This document shows positions 22,457 through 33,885 of a stretch of DNA of 64,000 nucleotides, piece by piece. The notes beneath the pieces were generated by a model, which was not told the origin of the DNA, searched no databases, and was given only the letters and a program-made list of their open reading frames with translations. The translations under genes were made by a program, and so were the position numbers. The stretch lies in NCBI GenBank assembly GCA_963971535.1, contig OZ020593.1:40951766-41015765 (forward strand), written 5' to 3'. Position 1 is the first letter of the stretch. Each line of letters begins with the position of its first letter. The stretch comes from Notolepis coatsorum. Lineage: Eukaryota; Chordata; Actinopteri; Aulopiformes; Paralepididae.

Positions 22457-24327
22457 TTAAAGGGATATTTAACTTTAGTAGAACATGTCATTTAGGCTCC
22501 TCATTCACTTCCATAAATTTTGAGGACCAAGTCTAAAAATCATACTTCTGAATAATAAACAAACAATAGTTCAAGTTCAAGTTTCTTTATTAGTTGTCTT
22601 GTCATACAGAAGTACAGAATACTTTTATACAAAATGCTTCTTTCTGTTACGCTCCAGAGACTGTGCTAGGCAAAAATAGATAAGTATAAAATTGAAGTCA
22701 AGTACGTAGACAAAAGTGTTCAGTATATACATATATACAATGCTCAATGTAGAGTAGAAGTAACTGAGTTACCATACAATATACTATACAGTGCAAAGCA
22801 GAAGTGGGATGAGGTACAATTTACAGTAAGGTGTAATGAGGTATGGGTTGTAGTGCAAATTCTTTACCAATAAATATAAAGTGTGCTTAGGTGTTCTAAA
22901 GTGGTTAAATTGGGTGCTGCAGTGAGTTGTTTGTTTAAAGTGAGTGTGTGCGTGTGGATGTGTGTGCTGTGAGTGCATTTGATGGTTGTTACATAGTGTT
23001 ATTGTTCATTGAGCATCCTGATGGCCTGGGGATAGAAGCTTCTTCTGAGTCTCTCTGTGCTTGCCATGAGACTCCGGTATCGCTTGCCTGACCGCAGCAG
23101 TTCAAAAAGGCAGTTGTTTGGGTGGCTGGAGTCTTTGATAATTCTCTTAGCCTTGCCCATGCACCGCTTGTTGTAAATGCCCTGGAGAGTGGGAAGCCCC
23201 CCTCCAATTGTGCGTTCGGCTGAACGGGCCACTCTCTGTAGTCTGCTACGGTCTTGTGCGGTGCTATTCCCAAACCAGGAGGTAATATTGCCAGTCAGGA
23301 TGATCTCTATTGTGCATGAGTAGAAGTTCTTAAGGATCTTCTGACTGACTTGGAACTTCCTGAGGAAGTAGAGGCGTTGCCGTGCCTTCTTCACAACACT
23401 GTCAATGTGTGTGGTCCATGTCAAGTCCTCGGATATGTGGACTCCGAGGTACTTAAAACTGTTCACTCTCTCAACCGGTGACCCGTCGATGCTGAGGGGG
23501 TTGTAGTCCCTGGCCCCCGACCTCCTAAAGTCCACAATTATCTCCTTTGTTTTGCTGACGTTCAGGGAGAGGCTGTTCTCTTGACACCATCCCGCTAGAA
23601 CCTTGACCTCCTCCAGGTAGGCCCTCTCGTCGTTTGCAGAGATCAGGCCCACCACTACTGTGTCGTCAGCAAATTTGATGATTGTGTTGTTGTTCCGCTG
23701 TGCCACACAGTCATGTGTGTACAGGGAGTAGAGGAGGGGACTCAGAACACAGCCCTGGGGGGCCCCTATGTTGAGAGTGATGGATGAGGAGGTGCAGTTG
23801 CCTGCTCTCACCACCTGGGGTCTGCCCGTCAGATACTTGTTTTTGGGCTACTGTTACTGTTTTCAAATGATGAGTATAGGAACTATTTCTCACTTGAGGT
23901 GTAGTTTTCACAGAATTTATAGAATCTTTCTTCTAGCAAGGCAGCATGTAACCATGGTAACCACTCCCTGAACATTCCATGCAAAGCAAAGATACACAAC
24001 ACTCAAACCTAAACGAATTGACCGGATCTGCTTTTATTTCTCAAAGGCAATAAACGTGTAAACACATCAACTGCCAAACAAATATGACTACCTTTGACTC
24101 AGAATTGTCTGTTTTATTGAAATCTGCGCAGCAGTAGTTTGTTTATATTTCAGAAGTATGCTATTTAAACTAGGTCAACAAAATGAAGGGAAGTGAATGA
24201 GGAGCCTGACACCTGGGAGGAATGGCAGTGTTAACAGCAGATGACAGGGACAGCAGTTGTCGCTAGCTTACTTGTAGATGAGGTAAGACTGCTGAAACTT
24301 GTTCTACTAAAGTGAAATATCCCTTTA
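22457..24327. mobile_element. TIR fold-back element, host of a LINE insertion
   Basis: The left end TTTAAAGGGATATTTAACTT with tagtagaac and gctcctcattcacttcc is mirrored at the right by ggaagtgaatgaggagcc, gttctactaaag and aaatatccctTTA. A second mirrored pair, catacttctgaa, lies at 22541 and 24152. The ends suggest a TA target duplication (inference). The original element was probably under 700 bp; a LINE has expanded it. Confidence 0.7.
22570..23838 (-). pseudogene. CR1/Rex1-like LINE, 3' half, 271-codon open frame
   Basis: The minus-strand frame 23814-22999 encodes motif B GAPQGCVLSPLLYSLYTHDC, the catalytic IKFADDTVVVGL, then GWCQENSLSLNVSKTKE and FKYLGVHISEDLTW, and ends with RRSFYPQAIRMLNEQ followed by a stop. 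The part before motif B is missing, so the copy is 5' truncated. The 3' UTR extends to about 22570 with the typical agtttctttatt end. It is in better condition than the related remains at 5430-6290 and 35200-35440. Confidence 0.85.
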
Positions 24328-24789
24328 GGCACATTGGCTGTTGCTGTGGGGGATCAAACCTGAGACCTTTCGGTTAAAGGATGGCCAGTCTCTGTAACCT
24401 CTGTGACACTTTGCAATGAAGAATACAACTATATTTCAAGCACAAAGGAAATTAGCTTCTTTACTGTGTAGATTAGAATATGAAACTAGCTGATTTGGGT
24501 CTTTTATTAAACATAGGATATCAGTATATTGACCTAATCTGCTCTTGAACAGCTGCACATTTGTATTACATTACATAAATACTAACCGGTTTGGCTATTG
24601 GTTTTTGATGCCTTCTTTTCATTAACAGGTGTGGACCTGTCATAGCATTGCTATTGGTGTAACAATAGTGTGCTCTTCTGGAGAGCCCAATCCGATCCCA
24701 GCTAATTAGGTTAATATTAGGCCTAAACCGGTTAGTATAGTAATTACAAAGGTGGGCTTGCATGGTGATCTCTTTCATATCACAATCCA

Positions 24790-27345
24790 ATGTGTGATGG
24801 GGTGGGGGTGCTGGGCACTTCACCCCCCACCTGTTCTTAATCCGCCTCAGTGCTCCCTCTCCTCCTTTGCACCTGTCGATGCTCTCCAGGTGGCTAAGCT
24901 GGTCACCAAGGCCAAGGCCTCCACCTGCTCCCTTGACCCCTTACCCACAGTCCTGGTCAAAGCTGGCCTACTTGCCGTGTGCCCTATCATCGTGGGAATA
25001 ATTAATTCCTCCCTGGAATCGGGCAGGGTACCCTCTAGCTTCAAGACAGCAATAGTCACACCCATCCTGAAGAAGCCTGGTCTGGACCCAGATGACCTTG
25101 GGAATTACCGGCCGATCTCCAACCTTCCTTTCCTAAGCAAGATCCTGGAAAGAGAAGTGGCCGCCCAACTGCACCAACACCTGTCCAACCATGAGCTCTA
25201 TGAACCCTTTCAATCTGGCTTCAGGAAACACCACAGCACAGAGACCCTCACCAAGGTCACCAACGACCTCCTCATTGCCTCCGATTCCGGTCACATCAGC
25301 CTCCTCATCCTCCTGGATCTATCTGCGGCCTTTGACACGGTCTCCCATTCCATTCTCCTCAACCGCCTCTCTGACCACCTGGGTGTTACTGGGACTGCTC
25401 TCACCTGGTTCGAGTCCTACCTCACTGACTGAAAACAGTTCATCTCCATCTGCAACTCCACCTCCACCCCTGCCCCAGTCAACCAAGGTGTGCCGCAGGG
25501 CTCCGTTCTTGGTCCACTCCTCTTCACAATCTACATGCTCCCCCTTGGTCACATCATCCGGAAACATGGTCTCAATTTCCACTCTTACACTGACGACACT
25601 ACATCAGCACCTCACCCTCCACTCCTCTCCCCCCACAGCACCTCGTCAACTGCCTCCTTGACATCAAGGCCTGGATGTCATCCAATTTCCTGAAGCTAAA
25701 TAGCAAGAAGACTGAGCTCATGGTTGTGGCCAAGCAGTCACTGCTCCGGAAGGTTGGAGATCTCCTCCTTGAAGTGGATGGCTGCCTAATCCACCCTTCC
25801 CCAGAAGTTCGCAACCTGGGCGTCATACTGGACTCCACCCTCTCCTTTCATTCCCATAAAAACAATAACCAAATCAGCTTTTTTCTATCTCAGGAACATT
25901 TCCAGACTCCGGCCATCTCTCCCCGACTCTGTAGCAGAGACTCTCATTCACGCCTTCGTCACCTCCCGTCTTGACTATGCAAACTCTGTCTTCATAGGGC
26001 TACCCAGCAATGCCCTGAACAGGTTACAATATATGCAAAATTCTGCTGCCAGGGTTCTCACCCGCACCAAGTCCTGGCACCACATCACCCCCCTCATCCA
26101 CCTCCACTGGCTTCCAGTCAAGTCCAGCATCAATTTCAAGATCACCCTCATCACCTACAAAGCCCTTCACTCCCTTGACCCCTGGTACCATTACACCTGG
26201 GTAAAACAGAGTCCATTCTCTTCGGTTCAAATAACAAACTCAGCAAGACCGACGGCTTCTCAGTTACAGTGGGTGACAATATCCTAGAACCCACCTCACC
26301 CCTACCCACTTTGACAACCTAGGATGGCTTAGAGTAGACGACAGAGTACAGCAACTTGCAATGGGCTTGGTCTACAAGATACACTACACGACTAAGGTAC
26401 CCATGTACATCAAAATACTTCCCAAAGGTCAGTGAATACCACGACCACAACACCAGAGGGAGCTCCACAAATCATGTTAAACCCAGATTCGGCTCAAACA
26501 AGGGACTAAACACGTTTTCGCAATTATGCCACATCAATGTGGAACGCCCTACCCACAGCTGTAAAGGAATGTGAATCACTACCCACTTTCAAAGAGCACC
26601 TACGGGAGACTGCAATTCGAAACTGGCCCCTGTAAATGTCCTAACCCAACCCCCTCCAATGTACAGTAAATGTCCTAACCCAACCCCCTCCAATGTACAG
26701 TTGCCCACCCCGCCTACCCAACCCCCCCCCCCTCCTCCAATGTAGTTTCTTCATCAAATGTATACTTTTAGACTATTTTTGTATCACAAACAGTACTGTA
26801 TTTGTAAATCTGGTATGTCATAAATGTCTAGATGTAGCAGTACTGTATCTGTATGTCATATATGTTAAGATGAATTGAAAATGGGGGACCCTGATGTAAA
26901 CAAGACAAAAGTCTTTCTCTGGTCTGCATCCCCTTAACAATTGTGTGTATTGAGCTGTACTGTATTGTACCCATTCTGCAATCTGTTAATAAAAGTTTCA
27001 ATCAATCAATCAATCAATCAATCAAAACCTAGCTGACCTCCTCCATCCCGCCCTCCGGTCTCCTCTCCATCCCCACCACCAACATGCGGACTGTTGGTCC
27101 CAGAGCCTTCTCTGTGGCTGCACCCACCCTCTGGAACTCACTCCCTCAAAACGTCCGTAGTGCTACATCCCTGCACTCCTTCAAAACACACCTCTTCACC
27201 AAATTTGTAAATTACTTTTTTCGTTTTCTTTCTTTCCTTTTGATTATTATTTTGTTGTTACGTTGTTCCCTGTTCCTCCCTTAGCCGCCCCCTCCTGTTA
27301 AGCGCCTTGGGTCTCCTGAAAGGTGCTATATAAATGTAAGATACT
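24790..27345 (+). pseudogene. L2-like LINE, interrupted by LINE-A copy 2
   Basis: The frame encodes [83 protein letters not shown] and a damaged catalytic block SYTDDTT. A stop at 25430 and frameshifts follow. The C-terminal FSVAAPTLWNSLPQNVRS is met after the insertion, at 27110. The 3' end has aggtgctatataaatgtaag. An internal piece is replaced by LINE-A at 26199-27026. Confidence 0.88.
26199..27026 (+). mobile_element. LINE-A copy 2, internally deleted
   Basis: Starts at ggtaaaacagagtccattct inside the LINE-A reverse transcriptase, jumps at 26281 (gacaatat|cctagaaccc) over several hundred bases of the consensus seen in copy 1, and ends with the (CAAT)n tail. The C-rich 3' UTR tract is present but short (26700-26735). 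Confidence 0.88.
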
Positions 27346-27349
27346 ATTA

Positions 27350-28548
27350 TTATATAGATTAGGCTATATTTATTTTATATTTTCTCATAATATAAATTAT
27401 TTGGGACTAACTATATTACTATACTATAGTAATGCTTTTTTTGGGACTATATTATATCCAGGATAAATATACCATTTATTTTATAATCCATTTTTATACT
27501 ACCTATGCTTGTGTGCTTCGATTTACTTGACCAAAAATAAAAATGTCTCCAAGCCTGTACATATCACCTATCAGTCTTTCCATTTGCTAGGGACGCAGTC
27601 CCAACTTGAACTTGGATGTATCCATTCTAGTCAAACATGTTCAATACAGTACGGACAGAAGGGCACTAATTAACTATTTGAATTAAGCTACTTAGAATTG
27701 ATATGCAATACAATATTCACACACTGTAGAACTGCATGTGCCTGCAATAGAACAGTATATCTACCACAGGAGATGACCACTCAACCTCTGAATGAACAGG
27801 AGTCATCTGGAAAACAGCAAACTGAGAAGTTCTGAAACAGCATTTTAATGGACATCCTGGCAAATTACAAACATCTTTTGAGCAGTATAAACCTGTATAC
27901 CGGTAATCGTATTCACATGGTTTATAGCATCGACACTGGCATAGGGTGGAGATTTTCTTCCAGCGTATCTTTCTTTTCACAATCATCTCATCATGTTATC
28001 CGACAGCGATGACATCATAGAGAATGAACAGTATGTCCCAAAGAATTTCTATTTGGGAGTGGAACCATGACAGTCTTACCTGGGTACAGTTCTAAATGTG
28101 TTGTAATTGACGCCTACAGCAAAAAAAACTGCATGTACAGTGTTTACAACTGCTTTCACCACTTTCAATAGCTATTAAACTGCATTGCAATAGATAATAA
28201 ATTAATATTTCATTATATTTTCTACTGACGAGCTAACATAAGAGAACAAGAAACGCATGAATAGTTGGGTATATTGAATAAAAAAAATTTAAGGGCAAAT
28301 TCAAATGTTTGCCATTGTATCTCCCAGCTGTATTGTATTCAGTGTTACAAGTAGAAAAAGTCATAAGAAAAAGAGCTAAAAAACATTTGTTCAAAAAAAA
28401 AGTTTAATTTAGAATGTTTCTCTCTATTTCTGGTTTAAAAACAAGCAGTTTTACTAATGAAACAATCTTCTTTATCATAAAAATGTATCTTTCCCCAGAA
28501 AAGAATGTCTGCTCTGCAGGTTAATCTATGGCTGTCAAAGTTGCTAGC
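27350..28548. other. AT-rich stretch without recognised gene
   Basis: No supported coding exon. This is the region downstream of fastkd5 and no UBOX5-like frame is visible in it. Confidence 0.4.
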
Positions 28549-28556
28549 ATACACAC

Positions 28557-28863
28557 TAGGGGTGGGAATCACCAGTTTCATCATGATACGATACGATATC
28601 GATTCTTTGGACAACGATACGATATTTGCCGATATCACAAAGTCTCTCACGATACAATACGATACGATTAGATTCAGGTGCCTGCGATCGATATGAGATG
28701 ATATCATATGCCCATTTAACACAATCAGTTATGAGACTCGCCACAGGATTTTCAAAATAAGAGTATCGATATGAATCGATCTTATTACATCGCATCGATC
28801 CGATTCGATCGTTGATAATTACATCGATGTATCGATCTGGATCGATGTATCGTCCCACCCCTA
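28557..28863. mobile_element. hAT-type MITE with 8-bp target duplication
   Basis: Ends TAGGGGTGGGAATC and CGTCCCACCCCTA are inverted. ATACACAC lies directly outside at both ends (28549-28556, 28864-28871). The interior is made of GATACGATA/ATCGAT-type short repeats. Confidence 0.92.
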
Positions 28864-28959
28864 ATACACACACATCACACATGATATATTATAGCCTACA
28901 TCAATATGTAGTTCTCAAAACTCGCCATGTTTCTGGCTACACACACACACACACGCACC

Positions 28960-28976
28960 TTTATTGACACTTTATT
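28960..28976 (-). promoter_or_regulatory. poly(A) signals of fastkd5
   Basis: Two minus-strand AATAAA hexamers, 28976-28971 and 28965-28960, lie about 210-225 bases after the stop codon. Confidence 0.55.
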
Positions 28977-29138
28977 TTATTGGTTAAAAAGACCATTTTA
29001 ATTATTATTTTTTAATTTTTTAACTCGACTTGTTATTATTATTATTATTATTATTATGGTAATTTGTTTTGGTGGTAGGCATGTCTAGTTATGGCTTGGA
29101 CTGTCCTGTTTCCATGTATACTGGCCAGTGGCCACAGT

Positions 29139-29276
29139 CTCTCAAGTCAATCCAGGCTGCTGCAGACCTGACAGTACATGTGGGCTAGTTTCTCCATCCA
29201 GGCTGCTGCTGACCTGACAGTGCATGTGAGCTAGTTTCTCCATCAAGGCTGGTGAAGATCTTACAGTGCATATAAG
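29139..29276 (-). repeat. three tandem 46-bp units across the fastkd5 stop codon
   Basis: Units 29139-29184, 29185-29230 and 29231-29276 share ctagtttctccat...aggctg...acagt.catgt.ag. The 29231-29276 unit corresponds to the coding sequence for the end of the conserved RAP domain region; the others are duplicates. 46 is not a multiple of 3. Confidence 0.9.
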
Positions 29277-31668
29277 CTAGTCTTTCAGCCCGGCTCTTCC
29301 TCAGCAGTGGGAACCACTCCCAGTGGTGCAGCTCCAGCACGCTGTACCCAGCCATCTCCAACTGCCTTCTCTTCAAGGCATGGAAACCCAGCAGCTGCTG
29401 TGACCGGTAGCAGTAGTGGTTCCTGTTGGACACCTGGATAGCCAGCTTAACCGTGGCTTTGTGCGAGTCACTACTAGGGGTATCGCTTTGGTTCCCCGGT
29501 TTAGCGAGAGCCCCCAGGAGGCCGTCCGCCACGTGCTTCCCTCTTTCATCCATTTCTATTAATGGGAGAGGTTGCTGTTGAAAATCAGGGGGCGGGGTTA
29601 AAGAGGCTGTTGTGTTTTTTCTGTTTGTCAGCTGTGCTAGGAGGTCATCAGTGAGCGTTACTCCCGTGTTCAACTTCTCCCAGCCCTGAAGAGAAGGACC
29701 TGTGGAGAGGCTCGATTCCAGAGGGGAAGTGACATCAGAGGATGTTGATGCCACAGGTATGGGCTGACCTGCGGGGTCGAGATGGACTTCCAGGTCGATG
29801 GAGCGGGTGTGAGGGAGGATCATCACTTTATGGACAAACTCTTCTCCTCCCAGCAGGTCCTGGAGTACCATCTCTGCCTCCAGAACCTCCGGTTTGAGAC
29901 AGACAGTTGACTGGGCGTATTTCCACAGCATCTCTGTCACCTCTTCCCTCAGTTCACAGCTCAGTCGCGGGCCAGTCCAGTGGGGCAACTCCAGGGCCAC
30001 CGTCCCATCTAATGTGAACAAGTCTTTCTTCAGCTCCAGCTGTGTAGACGTCATGGCCAGGCTGACAAACTCGGGGCTCAAGGCCAAAGCTAGCAGGTCC
30101 TCTGGGAACTTAGAGACGAAGGCCAGGCCGAGAAGGCCGGTGAGAAGGTGCTCTGGGAAGCGCTTGAACTCTGCTTTACTCCGTCTCAGAGCTTCTAGGA
30201 GGCTGGGGTAGAGATCTGGGCACTGGCTAGGGCGGACACCCAAAGTACCAAAGGCCCACAGCAGCTTGGCTGAGTCTTTGCTCCTGCAGTGTGGTGCCAG
30301 TGAGGGCAGCCTCTCAGCCATAGCCAGAAGAATTCGGTCATCTCGGTAATGTAGGGCAGAGCAAGCCAGCGCCACGTGCATCAGCCCCTGGACACCCATC
30401 CCAGGGGTTCGGCGGGGCACTTCATGTGCCATGGCCTCCAGCCACCCCTTGTGATCCAGGTAGCTGAAACGCAGCAGTTTCAGCACATTCACCATGGCAA
30501 AGTCACTCATCTTCTCCACCACAGACTGTGCCTTATCCACGATGCAATTCACTGCATTCGCAGAGAGTGATGTCTGGGACTTAAATAGCCCCAAACACAC
30601 CGCCCCCACCTCCTCAGGCTCCAGGTGGTCCAGGTGGCGCATCAGGCGCTGCTCTATGGGACTCACCAAGTCTGCAGGACACCCCCTCCCCTCTCCCATA
30701 ACATACAACAACTGGACTAGCTCAGCCTCATCCATCTGTCCTAGATACAGGCTGACAGAGTAAAACAGGCATTTTAGATAATGAGGCACCCGCCTCCCCA
30801 GGCAGCGCCACAGGTCGGCGGCCAGCAGCAGCTGGTGGAGGCTCATCTGACCAGCTCTGTGGATCAGCTCAGCTTCATAGAGCGCCAGCATGGTGTGACT
30901 GGGAGGCAGGCCAAGCCACACAAACGACTGCAGTACCTCCAGCAGCTGTGCATGGGTGAAGCGTTGCAGGTTTTCCACAGAATAACGGAGGAGCATGATG
31001 AAGCGTGTATCGCCCCTCACTAAAGGGGTCTGGTCTGGGTGCGAGCGGCTGAGCTCCCTGAGGAACAGAGTTATGTCCGCTGGTTCCATGCTGCCCTTCA
31101 GAAGAGTTACTTTGTGGAGCAGCATCATGGCCTCTTTGAATTGGTTAGGGGGAAGCCGTTGGCTGTGGTCAAGGGTCATGGAGGCGTACTCTGGCCGACA
31201 CCTCTGGAAGGCACGTGGGTGGGCTGTAACGTCTGGTGGTGAGGGGTCTCTGTGGTGTGGCGGTGGTGACGGCGTCCGAGCACCAGAGCCCTTGTTGAAA
31301 GCCAGGTCCAGCAGTGTGTTTTGGACGCTGAAGAGGCGCCGCGAGGAGTTCACACTGTAGTGGTTGCTCTGCTGTCTGAAGGAATGTGTGAGAGCGGAGT
31401 CACAGGGCTCGTCCTTGTCACCCTCTGCCTTGTTCACAGGGCCTCCGGGTTCCCGCTGGGAGCGATGGTACAAAGAGGGGTTGTAGGGCAGTCTATAGCC
31501 CCCTGGGAGTGCTATTCCCTGGTGCTGAGGCAACACTTCCCTGGCCTCCTGCTCATGGCTCTCAGCCTCCACTTGGCCATGCGCCTTGTGCAGGTGTCGG
31601 GCCCGGAGGTAATCCTTCCTTACACCTGGAGAGAGATGGCGTAGCCTGGCCATGCATCGACAGAGCAT
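29185..31668 (-). CDS. fastkd5: FAST kinase domain-containing protein 5, mitochondrial
   Basis: FASTKD5 is a mitochondrial RNA granule protein needed to mature mitochondrial transcripts whose ends are not set by tRNAs. The 827-residue protein is encoded in one exon, as in mammals. An arginine-rich N-terminus (MLCRCMARLRHLSPGVRKDY) fits a mitochondrial presequence. Residues near 165-600 carry the helical-repeat core with family-typical stretches such as QLLLAADLWRCLGR, EEVGAVCLGLFKSQT, GVQGLMHVALACSALHYR, HCRSKDSAKLLWAFGTLG, FTLDGTVALELP and MILPHTRSIDLEV. The RAP domain is at about 738-803 (IQVSNRNHYCYRSQQLLG, LELHHWEWFPLL). The start is the first Met after an in-frame TAA in the spliced leader; an acceptor ttttcag lies at 31700. 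Human FASTKD5 has 764 residues; the extra length is in the N-terminal region, an inter-domain insert and a novel C-terminal tail caused by a tandem duplication. Confidence 0.95.
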   Translation of the reverse strand: MLCRCMARLRHLSPGVRKDYLRARHLHKAHGQVEAESHEQEAREVLPQHQGIALPGGYRLPYNPSLYHRSQREPGGPVNKAEGDKDEPCDSALTHSFRQQSNHYSVNSSRRLFSVQNTLLDLAFNKGSGARTPSPPPHHRDPSPPDVTAHPRAFQRCRPEYASMTLDHSQRLPPNQFKEAMMLLHKVTLLKGSMEPADITLFLRELSRSHPDQTPLVRGDTRFIMLLRYSVENLQRFTHAQLLEVLQSFVWLGLPPSHTMLALYEAELIHRAGQMSLHQLLLAADLWRCLGRRVPHYLKCLFYSVSLYLGQMDEAELVQLLYVMGEGRGCPADLVSPIEQRLMRHLDHLEPEEVGAVCLGLFKSQTSLSANAVNCIVDKAQSVVEKMSDFAMVNVLKLLRFSYLDHKGWLEAMAHEVPRRTPGMGVQGLMHVALACSALHYRDDRILLAMAERLPSLAPHCRSKDSAKLLWAFGTLGVRPSQCPDLYPSLLEALRRSKAEFKRFPEHLLTGLLGLAFVSKFPEDLLALALSPEFVSLAMTSTQLELKKDLFTLDGTVALELPHWTGPRLSCELREEVTEMLWKYAQSTVCLKPEVLEAEMVLQDLLGGEEFVHKVMILPHTRSIDLEVHLDPAGQPIPVASTSSDVTSPLESSLSTGPSLQGWEKLNTGVTLTDDLLAQLTNRKNTTASLTPPPDFQQQPLPLIEMDERGKHVADGLLGALAKPGNQSDTPSSDSHKATVKLAIQVSNRNHYCYRSQQLLGFHALKRRQLEMAGYSVLELHHWEWFPLLRKSRAERLAYMHCKIFTSLDGETSSHALSGQQQPGWRN

Positions 31669-32043
31669 CCTGTTTCCTGTCAGACATCCACGCCCCCGAC
31701 TGAAAAGACAAAAGGTATAGTGTTAAAACACAAGCTACCATTTATAAGCACTGGAGACGGTACTGTAGTCTACATATACCACATTGTGAAATATATTTCA
31801 GGTTCAAATACCATTTTGTCTGATGCAATTGCTAACACTCATATTTACAAAAGGAGTTACAGGTTCAATTTAAATCTTAAGTACAATAACGGTAAACACT
31901 GACAAAGGCCAGAGGGCTAAAAAACTTTCATTTGTTTGTCCCATGGAAATATGGGAATTCTTATTTTTAGTGGTGTTCCACTTTAAAATAAGCATTTCAA
32001 CATATTTTGTGAGTGCAGATTTTCTCCTTTTTGATGCCAATTT

Positions 32044-32514
32044 TTTTTTTTTCACTTTCTCTCATTTTCTATATTTTCTCTCATCCCAATTTCGTATCAT
32101 CCAATTCAACCCTCCCCTGTCACGAACGCTGTTTCTTGCCTCCCACAAGCCGGCTGCAATGTGGACTAAGTCATACATAGCACAAGTCCCCTCTGGTACT
32201 TGAGGTAACAGCAGTCGCATCTTTTCACCTGCGCAGCTCGATCTCTCAGTGGCGAGGAGTAACGCATGGGAGGCTCACGCTGCCCCCGACACTTCCTGAT
32301 TCTACTGCGCAGGCGCACCAACCGACCTGTAGGAGTCACTGTCCACAACGCCCGATCCCCACCCATCAGTTTCCCACCCCCTAATACGGCCAATGTGTAT
32401 TAGTATGAACGACCAGCTAAACTGAAAGCAATGTGGAGCGCTGGGCTCGAACAGGCGAGCCCAGCGTCTCCGCATTCGTGGCGAGCGCCTTGCCCACTAC
32501 GCCACGTAGCCTCC
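32044..32514 (-). mobile_element. tRNA-derived SINE, family A
   Basis: Full-length copy with a T-run (A-tail on minus) at left and the tRNA-like head at right. The target duplication CCTTTTTGATGCCAATTT lies at 32026-32043 and 32515-32532. Confidence 0.94.
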
Positions 32515-32703
32515 CCTTTTTGATGCCAATTTAAAATCTTCCCATCTCAGCCGGTGGATATTATGAATCGTTATCCCAACTCGGCTGCTCTGCTGTGCAA
32601 GTGGCTTTCTCAAGATTCGATGGACCACCCAAAGAAATCCCAACCCGAGCTTGACATAAGAGCAAAATGGTCACTGTGTGAATATGGTCAATGACACTGT
32701 AGC

Positions 32704-33719
32704 TAGGGGTGGACGGTATGGTCTAAAATTTATATCACGGTATAATTTGAAGCATAGACGGTAACGGTATATATCACGGTATCATCGTTTTTGATAAAAA
32801 AAATTTATTTTATATAATTTTTTTTTTTTTTATAAAATATATATATTATATAATTAGACTTGTACTTGTATTATCTGCGAGACATCGCCACCACGCAACA
32901 AGCTCCACTGTCTGTGTGTACTCTAGTAGCCTCCAGCTACGGCCAGGATTCTCCAGAGCTGCACCTGGACCTATACTCTAGTAGCCTCGAGCAGAGCTAC
33001 GGCCAGGATTCTCCGGCGCTGCACCTGGACCCTATTGTATTGGTACTATAACGTTAGCAAGCCCTCAGCTCGAATACGCATCGAATCAGTGTTATAAGAC
33101 ATTGATATCAGGAGCTATCTGTAGCTACTGCTAGCCGGATATATAACGTTAATACAACGCCTCAGTGAATTATTTAGTTCAATGGGACATTTCGTTTTGA
33201 ACGGTGAACTAATTTGCGTTAACGTGAGCTAACGGCTAACGGAGCTATCATACACGTCTACTCTACTAGACTTGATGGAGCGTTTGTTGATGTCAGGAGC
33301 TATCGGTAGCTGGCCGACTAGATACCGTTCGGTTAGACAATGCCTCATCATGTATTAAACTAAAAGTGAATAGTTGACTGGGTCATTTTGTAACGGTAGC
33401 TAAGCTAACGTTAGCTCAGGGAGACGTCCCGTCCCACTAGACTACTACTAGACCCGTGTTTACATGCATGCGGGAGGGGCTGGCACGCCCACTGCGCGAA
33501 GCCTCCTAAATAACTTTTTCTAGTTCGCACATATCTATTATCTATGACTAATTCTATCTATTTTTAGGGGCAAATGCGAGTGAAATAGTCGCGCTGTGGT
33601 TACATGACGTCATTGCTATTTTAGAGCTGCACTACCGGTTATACGGTATAGTCAAAATCCATACCGTAGAGCAAATTCATACCGTTTATACCGTATACCG
33701 TTTATACCGTCCACCCCTA
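32704..33719. mobile_element. hAT-type non-autonomous element, 1.0 kb
   Basis: Inverted ends TAGGGGTGGACGGTAT and ATACCGTCCACCCCTA. The 8-base target duplication ACTGTAGC lies at 32696-32703 and 33720-33727. Inside is a tandem duplication of about 65 bp (ctacggccaggattctcc at 32938 and 32998). No transposase frame is present. Confidence 0.93.
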
Positions 33720-33885
33720 ACTGTAGCTACTTGCCCTGAGGTACACTACTCTGCTTGAATTGGAGCAGAGGTTCCCGTAGCTCATCTCAGAGGGGAGGAG
33801 GGCAAACGGTCCATGATTGGGATATGTCCTAGTCCTTGACACAATTTGTGATGGATAGACTCAATTGCAGGGAGTGATGTACCAG

